Assembly: GCA_964388455.1 (NCBI GenBank)
Contig: CAYMAN010000063.1
Span: 1 to 7,863, forward strand
Direction of reading: 5' to 3'
DNA length: 7,863 bases
From: JBBRWO01 sp964388455
Lineage (GTDB): Bacteria > Actinomycetota > Coriobacteriia > Anaerosomatales > JAAXUF01
Below the pieces are notes generated by a model. That model ran no database searches and was not told the DNA's origin. It saw only the letters and a list, made by a program, of their open reading frames with translations. The translations under genes were made by a program, and so were the position numbers. Below, piece after piece: positions 1-5,611 of this stretch. Position 1 is the stretch's first letter. Each line of letters starts with the position of its first letter.

Positions 1-2
1 GC

Positions 3-299
3 TACGCCAAGACCACCACGCTCGCGTTCACCGCCGGCTCCAACAACTTCGAGCTCGCCATCGCCGTCTGCGTCGCGGTCTTTGGCATCAACAGCGGTGC
101 TGCGTTCGCCGCGGTCATCGGGCCGCTGGTCGAGGTGCCCGTGCTCATCGGACTGGTGAACGTGGCGCTCGCGTTCAAGCGCCGCTACTTCGCAGATGAG
201 CCCGAGCCGCTCGAAGCCGAACTGCTCGGCGAGGCCGACAGGGCCGCTGCGGTCATGGATGACGGCTGCGCTGTGAACACCATGCTGAAGGAGGACTAG
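3..299 (+). CDS. acr3: ACR3-family arsenite efflux permease, C-terminal part
   Basis: This is the last 98 residues of a gene cut by the left edge of the window, read in frame 3 to TAG at 297-299. ACR3 permeases export arsenite across the cytoplasmic membrane, driven by the proton motive force. The segment begins at a stretch containing SNNFELAIAV, typical of the ninth membrane helix of ACR3, whose glutamate is conserved. It continues through FGINSG and a final hydrophobic helix containing IGPLVEVPVLIGLVNVAL, then the positively charged FKRRYF end. After that come about 35 acidic, alanine-rich residues, including one cysteine (DDGCAVN), which is longer than I expect for the usual ACR3 tail. 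The Shine-Dalgarno of the next gene (288-294) lies inside its last codons, so the two are probably co-transcribed. Family assignment is by recognition of these motifs; the rest of the ars operon lies outside the window. Confidence 0.85.
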   Translation, partial: YAKTTTLAFTAGSNNFELAIAVCVAVFGINSGAAFAAVIGPLVEVPVLIGLVNVALAFKRRYFADEPEPLEAELLGEADRAAAVMDDGCAVNTMLKED

Positions 300-300
300 G

Positions 301-1101
301 ATGTCTGGCCTGCGGCGGATCGCCCTGTTCTCGGACATCCACGCCAACCTGCCGGCGCTCGACGTCGTGCTCGCCGACATCGATGCGTGCGGTGTCACCG
401 AGGCCTACTGCCTCGGTGATCTGGTGGGCTACGGTCCCGATCCCGGCGGCGTCATCAGCAGGCTCCGCGAGACGGCCATCCCGACGATTCGCGGCAACTA
501 CGACGACGGCATCGGCAATCGTCGCGGGGGGTGCGGCTGCTACTACGTCACCGAGCAGGCGAAATCCGACGGCGCTGAGTCGTACGCGTTCACCGATGCG
601 GCGCTCGATGATGCGGATCACGAGTGGCTCGCCGCTCTGCCGGACGACATCCGCCTCGAGCACGAAGGCGTGCGCGTGCTACTCGCGCACGGCAGCCCGC
701 GCAAGATCAACGAGTACCTGCTCCCTGACCGGGATAACGCGCAGCTCGCCAGGCTCGCTGAGCAGGGTAACGCTGACGTCGTGTGCGTCGGCCACATCCA
801 CATTCCGTACCACCGATCACTGGCCGGGTCGGAAGGTGGTGTCCACTACGTGAGCAGCGGTTCGGTGGGCAAACCCAAGGACGGCGATCCGCGTGCTGCG
901 TGGGTTGAGCTGCTGATCGGTCCGGAAGTGCAGGTGCGCGAGTCCGCGCAGAGCGACGAGGCGGTCGCCGTTGTCGGGCAGAGCGATGTGTGGGTCGGAG
1001 CGCTGGTGCACCGCGTTGCATACGACGTGGAGGAAGTCGCCGAGGCGGTCGTCGCAGCCGGACTACCACCCGCATTCGCCGAGGCGCTGCGCAGGGCCTG
1101 A
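301..1101 (+). CDS. Calcineurin-like metallophosphoesterase (YfcE/MJ0936-like)
   Basis: A 266-residue predicted cytoplasmic two-metal phosphoesterase. The metal-binding blocks are in the expected order: SDIHAN (Asp12, His14), LGDLVGYGPDP (Asp40), GNYDD (Asn66, Asp68), AHGSP (His130) and GHIHIPY (His165, His167). The fourth residue set is GNYD rather than the commoner GNHD/E, so a Tyr sits where the general-acid His often lies. A Gly/Cys-rich insert, RRGGCGCYYV (residues 74-83), follows it. The C-terminal 60 residues look like an accessory strand/helix segment without a recognised domain. The start is ATG 301, placed 6 bases after AAGGAGG (288-294) and one base after the permease stop, which implies translational linkage with arsenite efflux. 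The substrate is unknown and the link to arsenic is inferred only from position. No signal peptide or membrane segment is visible. It ends with TGA, showing that TGA acts as a normal stop in this genome. Confidence 0.85.
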   Translation: MSGLRRIALFSDIHANLPALDVVLADIDACGVTEAYCLGDLVGYGPDPGGVISRLRETAIPTIRGNYDDGIGNRRGGCGCYYVTEQAKSDGAESYAFTDAALDDADHEWLAALPDDIRLEHEGVRVLLAHGSPRKINEYLLPDRDNAQLARLAEQGNADVVCVGHIHIPYHRSLAGSEGGVHYVSSGSVGKPKDGDPRAAWVELLIGPEVQVRESAQSDEAVAVVGQSDVWVGALVHRVAYDVEEVAEAVVAAGLPPAFAEALRRA

Positions 1102-1138
1102 GCGAGTGTCAGGAAACCTCTCGGCAATGAGGGGCCCC

Positions 1139-1144
1139 TATACT
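1139..1144 (+). promoter_or_regulatory. Candidate -10 box (TATACT) of a leaderless nifQ transcript
   Basis: TATACT stands exactly six bases before ATG 1151, that is at -12 to -7 if transcription starts at the A of that ATG. This is the geometry of leaderless transcripts, which are common in Actinobacteria and some other lineages. No convincing -35 hexamer is present (positions 1116-1121 read acctct). No Shine-Dalgarno is well placed for ATG 1151; the nearest purine run, GAGGGG at 1129-1134, is 16 bases away. The promoter is inferred from this spacing alone. Confidence 0.4.
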
Positions 1145-1150
1145 CCGCGC

Positions 1151-1510
1151 ATGGAGATTCCGGCCGACATCCCCGTAAACCGCCGCACCGAATACGAGGG
1201 CATCGTAGGGCTGCTCATGGAGTCCGCTGAACCAGGGGATGCGTGTGCTGCTGCTGCGGCGGATGCAATCGCGCGCGGCTCACTGCTTGAGGGACACCTG
1301 TGGCGCGCGATGCATTTCGCCAGCCGAGTGGAACTCCGCGCGCTGTTCGAGACCCACTTCCCCGAGCTCGCCGCCGGCAACACCAAGGACATGCGCTGGA
1401 AGAAGTACCTCTACAAGCGTCTGTGCGGATGGCCCGGCTTCCACGGTTGAACGCGACCGAGCTGCTCGGCGTGTCCGAGCTACGACGAGTGCTTTGGGGC
1501 CGAGGAGTAG
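1151..1510 (+). CDS. nifQ: NifQ-like molybdenum donor with in-frame TGA at the first ligand cysteine (candidate selenoprotein)
   Basis: NifQ carries an Fe-S/Mo cluster and donates molybdenum during FeMo-cofactor synthesis on NifEN/NifH. The reading frame gives 99 residues, then TGA (1448-1450), then 19 sense codons to TAG (1508-1510) in the same frame. Before the TGA the protein shows the NifQ hallmarks GHLWRAMHF, a SR-ELRALFETHFPELAAGN block and DMRWKKYLYKRLC (residues 48-92). After it come TRPSC, SAC, PSYDEC and FGAEE. With the TGA counted as residue 100, the cysteine positions are 100, 105, 108 and 114, exactly the C-x4-C-x2-C-x5-C NifQ signature ending in CFG. At 119 residues it is shorter than usual NifQ, mainly at the N-terminus. 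Start ATG 1151 is chosen for the leaderless promoter geometry; in-frame ATG 1127, 11 bases after AGGAA, would add eight residues. The TGA could encode selenocysteine, or could be a recent nonsense mutation or base error. Family identity is fairly sure; the way the TGA is decoded is unproven. Confidence 0.8.
1464..1480 (+). promoter_or_regulatory. SECIS-like hairpin downstream of the nifQ TGA
   Basis: GCTCGG (1464-1469) and CCGAGC (1475-1480) form a perfect 6-bp stem around the loop CGTGT (1470-1474). The loop begins 19 bases after the TGA at 1448-1450 and has G as its second base. General models of bacterial SECIS elements ask for a short stem-loop just after the UGA, an apical loop roughly 16-37 bases from it, and a G at one of the first two loop positions; all three are met. 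Against it, a second CCGAG at 1457-1461 can pair with CTCGG 1465-1469 to give a competing hairpin, the lower stem is not well paired, and GC-rich coding DNA forms 6-bp stems by chance. The role is inferred. Confidence 0.4.
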
Positions 1511-1528
1511 GCGAGCGAGCCGTTCGCG

Positions 1529-1559
1529 GCGGTGACTCCGGCCAGCCCGGAAACACCGC
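1529..1559 (+). terminator. Strong two-stage hairpin after nifQ, possible terminator or processing site
   Basis: GCGGTG (1529-1534) pairs with CACCGC (1554-1559), and inside it TCCGG (1537-1541) pairs with CCGGA (1547-1551) around the loop CCAGC. Only an AC/AA internal loop separates the two stems, giving 11 base pairs. It lies 18 bases after the TAG at 1510. No T-run follows, so it is not a canonical intrinsic terminator; it could act as a 3'-end stabiliser or assist Rho-dependent ending. Its location suits a transcript that ends after the extended nifQ frame rather than directly at the TGA. Confidence 0.4.
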
Positions 1560-1568
1560 GGCAACAAC

Positions 1569-1584
1569 GCGACATTTGTGTCGC
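1569..1584 (+). promoter_or_regulatory. Perfect dyad, candidate activator-binding site upstream of nifH
   Basis: GCGACATTTGTGTCGC is a perfect inverted repeat with 6-bp arms and a 4-base centre. Its centre is about 106 bases upstream of the transcription start predicted from the -24/-12 element, which is the usual distance for an enhancer-binding activator of sigma-54 promoters. It is not the classical NifA site (TGT-N10-ACA), so if it is functional it would bind a different activator or a repressor. The role is inferred from symmetry and position. Confidence 0.4.
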
Positions 1585-1656
1585 ACCACCCTCCCAAAGC
1601 GTCGTGCCGGCTCCCTGCTGAAGTAGCAAAACCGCAGGTCAGAGCGGTATTGGAAG

Positions 1657-1671
1657 TGGCACGGTCGTTGC
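1657..1671 (+). promoter_or_regulatory. Sigma-54 (-24/-12) promoter of the nif operon
   Basis: TGGCACGGTCGTTGC matches the RpoN consensus TGGCAC-N5-TTGC with correct spacing: GG at 1658-1659 and GC at 1670-1671. It predicts a transcription start near 1683 and a nifH leader of about 48 bases. nif operons of many Proteobacteria and related phyla use this promoter class together with an enhancer-binding activator such as NifA. The leader contains a small hairpin (CGGGTT 1693-1698 with AGCCCG 1702-1707, one G-T pair) and ends in AGGAGG at 1721-1726. Confidence 0.8.
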
Positions 1672-1730
1672 GCTTCAGCAAGCCACCTAGTTCGGGTTTT
1701 CAGCCCGCCAGACGGCTTGAAGGAGGAGCA

Positions 1731-2591
1731 ATGATTCGACAGATCGCAATCTACGGCAAGGGTGGCATCGGCAAGTCGACCACAACTCAGAACACGGTGG
1801 CTGCGCTCGCAGAGGCCGGCAAGAAGGTCATGATCGTCGGCTGCGACCCCAAGGCTGACTCCACTCGCCTGATACTCAACCAGAAGATGCAGAACACGGT
1901 CATGGATATGGCGCGCGATGCCGGTTCGGTCGAGGATCTCGAGCTCGAGGAGGTGCTGCAGTCCGGCTTCAAGGACATCAAGTGCGCCGAGTCCGGCGGC
2001 CCCGAGCCCGGCGTGGGCTGCGCCGGCCGTGGCGTCATCACCGCCATCAACTTCCTCGAGGAGGAAGGCGCCTACACCGACGACCTCGACTTCGTCTTCT
2101 ACGACGTACTGGGCGACGTCGTGTGCGGCGGTTTCGCGATGCCGATGCGCGAGGGCAAGGCGCAGGAGATCTACATCGTCACCTCCGGCGAGATGATGGC
2201 CATGTACGCAGCCAACAACATCGCCAAGGGCATCCTGAAGTACGCTCACTCCGGCGGTATCCGCCTGGGCGGGCTCATCTGCAACTCTCGCAACACCGAC
2301 CGCGAGGACGAGCTCATCATGGCGCTCGCCGACAAGCTCGGCACGCAGATGATCCACTTCATCCCCCGCGAGAACGAGGTCCAGCGCGCCGAGCTTCGCC
2401 GCCAGACCGTCATCCAGTACAACCCGGAGCACACGCAGGCCGACGAGTACCGCACGCTGGCCAAGAAGATCGCCGAAAACACCAACTTCGTCATCCCCAC
2501 GCCGATCAGCATGGACGAGCTTGAAGAGCTCCTCATGGAGTTCGGCATCATGGAGGCCGACATCGTCGACGAGCCCGTGGCGGTGGCGTAG
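1731..2591 (+). CDS. nifH: Nitrogenase iron protein (dinitrogenase reductase)
   Basis: NifH is the ATP-dependent electron donor to NifDK and also acts in FeMo-cofactor maturation with NifEN. The 286-residue product has a complete family signature. The P-loop GKGGIGKST is at residues 9-17, CDPKADST is at 38-45, and the [4Fe-4S] ligands Cys97 (GVGCAGRG) and Cys132 (DVVCGGFAMP) are present. Arg100, the residue ADP-ribosylated where DraT exists, is also there, although no draT is in the window. The switch II region DVLGDVVCGGF is intact. The start ATG 1731 follows AGGAGG (1721-1726) and gives the canonical N-terminus MIRQIAIYGKG. A frame open further upstream (from 1578) would add about 51 unrelated residues across the promoter and is rejected. 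It is first in the operon, driven by the -24/-12 element, and its TAG touches the nifD ATG. The sequence supports a conventional Mo-type iron protein; no domain is missing. Confidence 0.98.
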   Translation: MIRQIAIYGKGGIGKSTTTQNTVAALAEAGKKVMIVGCDPKADSTRLILNQKMQNTVMDMARDAGSVEDLELEEVLQSGFKDIKCAESGGPEPGVGCAGRGVITAINFLEEEGAYTDDLDFVFYDVLGDVVCGGFAMPMREGKAQEIYIVTSGEMMAMYAANNIAKGILKYAHSGGIRLGGLICNSRNTDREDELIMALADKLGTQMIHFIPRENEVQRAELRRQTVIQYNPEHTQADEYRTLAKKIAENTNFVIPTPISMDELEELLMEFGIMEADIVDEPVAVA

Positions 2592-4067
2592 ATGACGACC
2601 ACATCCGCAAAGATCAACCAGACACAGAAGGTGATCGACGAGATCCTCTCGGTGTATCCCGAGAAGGCCCGTGCCGATCGCGCTCTGCACATGAAGCCCA
2701 ACGACCCCTCCGACTGCTCGAGCTGCGCGGTCAAGTCCAACGTGAAGTCTCGGCCGGGCGTCATGACAGTTCGTGGTTGTGCGTACGCCGGGTCCAAGGG
2801 TGTCGTGTGGGGCCCCGTGAAGGACGTCATTCACATCAGCCACGGCCCGGTGGGCTGCGGCGCCTACTCGAACTGGAGCCGCCGCAACTACTCCAACGGC
2901 GAGTCGGGCGTCGACAACTTCGCGACCATGCACGTGACCAGCGACTTCCAGGAGCGCGACATCGTCTACGGCGGCGACAAGAAGCTCGCCGTGATCGTCG
3001 ACGAGCTCGACGGGCTCTTCCCGCTCGCCAAAGGCATCTCGGTACAGTCCGAGTGCCCGGTCGGGCTCATCGGCGACGACATCGAGTCCGTGGCCAAGGC
3101 CAAGACCGCCGACATCGGCAAGCCGGTCGTCCCGGTGCGCTGTGAAGGCTTCCGCGGCGTCTCGCAGTCGCTGGGACACCACATCGCCAACGACGCTATC
3201 CGCGACCACGTCTTCGACAAGCAGGGCACCGACATCGAGACGACCGCCTACGACGTCACGATCATCGGCGACTACAACATCGGCGGAGACGCCTGGTCTT
3301 CTCGGCGGATCCTGGAGGAGATGGGCCTTCGGGTCATCGCGCAGTGGACCGGCGACGCGACCATGGCGGAGCTCGCCAACGCGCCCAAGTCCAAGCTCAA
3401 CCTCATCCACTGCTACCGTTCGATGAACTACATCTGCCGCCACATGGAGGACACGTACGGCGTGCCATGGGTGGAGTACAACTTCTTTGGCCCGACCAAG
3501 ATCTACGAGTCGATCCGCGCGATCGCCGAGCAGTTCGACGACACCATCAAGGCCAACGGTGAGGCACTCATCGAAAAGATGCGACCCGAGATGGACGCGA
3601 TCATCGCGCAGTACAAGCCGCTGCTCGAGGGCAAGACCGTGATGCTGTACGTGGGCGGCCTGCGTCCTCGGCACGTCATCGGCGCCTACGAGGACCTGGG
3701 CATGGAGATCATCGCCGCCGGCTACGAGTTCGGCCACAAGGACGAGTACAACCGCACGTACCCGCTCATGGCTGAGGGCTCGATCATCGTCGACGACGCG
3801 ACCCCGTATGAGCTCGAAGAGATCACCAAGCGCCTCAAGCCAGACCTGGTCGGTTCCGGCATCAAGGAGAAGTACGCCTACCACAAGATGGGCGTCCCCT
3901 TCCGCCAGATGCACTCGTGGGACTACTCCGGTCCGTACCACGGCTTCGACGGTTTCAAGATCTTCGCCCGTGACATGGACATGACCGTGAACAGCCCCGT
4001 GTGGGGACTCGTGCGCGACGTGACCTCTACCCAGTGCGCGGCTCCGGCCGAGCTTCAGGCCAGCTAG
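2592..4067 (+). CDS. nifD: Nitrogenase molybdenum-iron protein alpha chain
   Basis: NifD forms the alpha2beta2 MoFe protein with NifK and holds FeMo-cofactor, where N2 is reduced. The 491-residue product is the length of proteobacterial NifD and lacks the roughly 50-residue insert known from Clostridium pasteurianum. P-cluster ligands are Cys63 (RGCAYAGSKG), Cys89 (GPVGCGAYS) and Cys155 (SECPVGLIGDD). FeMo-cofactor ligands are Cys274 (LIHCYRSMNY) and His441 (RQMHSWDYSGPYH). Gln192 and His196 in SQSLGHHIAN match the active-site Gln191/His195 of Azotobacter, and Val71 matches its alpha-Val70. Two further cysteines, DCSSC at 42-45, lie before the first P-cluster ligand. ATG 2592 directly follows the nifH TAG with no intergenic base and only a weak purine-rich sequence before it, so translation is probably coupled to nifH. 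The ligand set and length argue for the Mo enzyme rather than the V or Fe-only forms. Confidence 0.98.
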   Translation: MTTTSAKINQTQKVIDEILSVYPEKARADRALHMKPNDPSDCSSCAVKSNVKSRPGVMTVRGCAYAGSKGVVWGPVKDVIHISHGPVGCGAYSNWSRRNYSNGESGVDNFATMHVTSDFQERDIVYGGDKKLAVIVDELDGLFPLAKGISVQSECPVGLIGDDIESVAKAKTADIGKPVVPVRCEGFRGVSQSLGHHIANDAIRDHVFDKQGTDIETTAYDVTIIGDYNIGGDAWSSRRILEEMGLRVIAQWTGDATMAELANAPKSKLNLIHCYRSMNYICRHMEDTYGVPWVEYNFFGPTKIYESIRAIAEQFDDTIKANGEALIEKMRPEMDAIIAQYKPLLEGKTVMLYVGGLRPRHVIGAYEDLGMEIIAAGYEFGHKDEYNRTYPLMAEGSIIVDDATPYELEEITKRLKPDLVGSGIKEKYAYHKMGVPFRQMHSWDYSGPYHGFDGFKIFARDMDMTVNSPVWGLVRDVTSTQCAAPAELQAS

Positions 4068-4077
4068 GAGGCCAGAC

Positions 4078-5589
4078 ATGGAAATCAAGGACCACAACGA
4101 CCTGTTCGCGCAGCCTGAGTACCAGGCGCAGTTCGAGGCGAAGAAGGAGTTCGAGAACCCCTGCGCGCAGGCTGAGATCGACCGTGTCTCGGCGTGGACG
4201 CAGACGGTGGAGTATCAGGAGCTCAACTTCGCCCGAGAAGGCGTCGTCATCAACCCCTGCAAGGCGTGCCAGCCGCTGGGCGCCGTGCTCGCCGGACTCG
4301 GCTTTGAGAAGACGCTGCCGTTCGTGCAGGGCTCACAGGGCTGCACCTCGTACTTCCGCAGCCACCTGTCGCGCCACTTCAAGGAGCCGATCGCGACCGT
4401 CTCGAGCTCGATGACGGAAGACGCGGCCGTCTTCGGCGGCATGTCGAACATGAGTGAGGGCCTCGAGAACTGCAACGCGCTCTACAACCCCGACATGATC
4501 GCGGTCTCCACCACGTGCATGGCCGAGGTCATCGGCGACGACCTGCGCGCCTACATCACCAACTCGAAGGACGCGGGCGCGGTTCCGCAGGAGATGCCGG
4601 TGCCGTTCGCGCACACCCCCAGCTTCTCGGGTAGCCACCTCAACGGGTACGACGGCATGCTCAGGGGCATCCTCGAGGAGCTTTCGGTCCCGGGCGAGAA
4701 GAACGGCAGGATCAACATCATCCCGGGCTTTGATGGCTATGCCGGCAACCTGCGTGAGATCAAGCGGATGCTCAAGGTCATGGGCGTCGACTTCACGATG
4801 CTTGCCGACTACAGCGACGTCGTGGACTCCGGCAACACCGGCCACTACGACCTGTATCCCACCGGCGGCACCACGCTCGCCGATGCGGCCGACGCTGTGA
4901 ACGCCACCGCCACCATCTCGCTGCAGCGCGCCGCAAGCGCCAAGACCGGCGAGCTCATCACCAAGCAGTGGCAGCAGGAGTACGTGGCCGTGGGCGAGCC
5001 CATCGGTTTCAACGCGACGGATGCGTTCCTCGCCGAGGTGGCCCGGATCAGCGGCAAGTGCGTGCCGGCCGAGCTCGAACTGGAGCGCGCCCGCGCCGTC
5101 GACGCGATCGTCGACTCGCACCCCTACGTGCACGGCAAGCGCCTCGCGATGGTGGGCGACCCCGACGTGCTCCTCGGACTCATCAGCTTCGCGCTGGAGA
5201 TCGGCATGAAGCCGGTCCACATCGTGTGCACCAACGGCGACAAGAAGTTCAAGAAGGCCGCCGAGGCAATGCTCGCCGCCTCCCCCTTCGGCGACGAGGC
5301 GACCATCCACAACAAGAAGGACATGTGGCACCTGCGCTCGCTCATGTTCACCAACCCGGTCGACCTGCTCATGGGGCCGAGCAACGCCAAGTTCCTGTGG
5401 AAGGACACCGGCACCACGTTCTTCCGCGTCGGCTTCCCGCTCTTCGACCGCCACCACCTGCACAAGCGCACCATTCTGGGTTACGAGGGCGCCAACAACC
5501 TGCTCACGGACATCGTGAACCTCATCCTCGACGAGATGGACCGCAAGGCGATCGCGACCGACTCCGCGTCCTTCGACCTGGTCCGCTAG
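4078..5589 (+). CDS. nifK: Nitrogenase molybdenum-iron protein beta chain
   Basis: NifK pairs with NifD and shares the P-cluster through which electrons from NifH pass to FeMo-cofactor. The 503-residue product carries P-cluster ligands Cys64 (CKACQPLGA), Cys89 (GSQGCTSYFRSH) and Cys147 (STTCMAEVIGDD). Ser182 in HTPSFSGSH matches the redox-active Ser188 of Azotobacter. The conserved SSSMTEDAAVFGG block is at 109-121. An additional cysteine, Cys61, gives NPCKAC where Azotobacter has NPAKAC. The N-terminus has about 60 residues before the first ligand, slightly shorter than the proteobacterial form. AGGAGG (4066-4071), overlapping the nifD stop, sits 6 bases before ATG 4078, a strong ribosome site suited to producing NifK at the level of NifD. 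nifEN follows after 22 bases. The call is certain from the motifs and position. Confidence 0.98.
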   Translation: MEIKDHNDLFAQPEYQAQFEAKKEFENPCAQAEIDRVSAWTQTVEYQELNFAREGVVINPCKACQPLGAVLAGLGFEKTLPFVQGSQGCTSYFRSHLSRHFKEPIATVSSSMTEDAAVFGGMSNMSEGLENCNALYNPDMIAVSTTCMAEVIGDDLRAYITNSKDAGAVPQEMPVPFAHTPSFSGSHLNGYDGMLRGILEELSVPGEKNGRINIIPGFDGYAGNLREIKRMLKVMGVDFTMLADYSDVVDSGNTGHYDLYPTGGTTLADAADAVNATATISLQRAASAKTGELITKQWQQEYVAVGEPIGFNATDAFLAEVARISGKCVPAELELERARAVDAIVDSHPYVHGKRLAMVGDPDVLLGLISFALEIGMKPVHIVCTNGDKKFKKAAEAMLAASPFGDEATIHNKKDMWHLRSLMFTNPVDLLMGPSNAKFLWKDTGTTFFRVGFPLFDRHHLHKRTILGYEGANNLLTDIVNLILDEMDRKAIATDSASFDLVR

Positions 5590-5611
5590 AGATCCGGGAC
5601 GAGGCGACGAC

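Noticed and set aside
1448..1450. Genome-wide reassignment of TGA to an amino acid
   Set aside because: The metallophosphoesterase ends at TGA (1099-1101) at the expected length, so TGA acts as a stop here; the nifQ case needs local recoding.
1448..1510. Frameshift as the explanation for the broken nifQ C-terminus
   Set aside because: The conserved tail is in exactly the same frame as the upstream part; only a single TGA codon interrupts it.
1693..1707. Leader hairpin before nifH as a riboswitch or attenuator
   Set aside because: It is a 6-bp stem with one G-T pair and no alternative partner or T-run; too small to support a regulatory call.
1578..1730. Upstream start extending NifH by about 51 residues
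   Set aside because: The extension crosses the -24/-12 promoter and leader, is unlike any NifH, and lacks a ribosome site; ATG 1731 has AGGAGG before it.
1215..4097. 960-codon open frame on the minus strand across nifH and nifD
   Set aside because: It is antisense to genes with unmistakable protein motifs, and its translation is a low-complexity Val/Asp/Leu/His-rich sequence typical of the complement of GC-rich codons.
2592..5589. Vanadium or iron-only nitrogenase subunits
   Set aside because: NifD and NifK lengths and ligand contexts are of the Mo type, and no vnfG/anfG small subunit gene lies between nifD and nifK.
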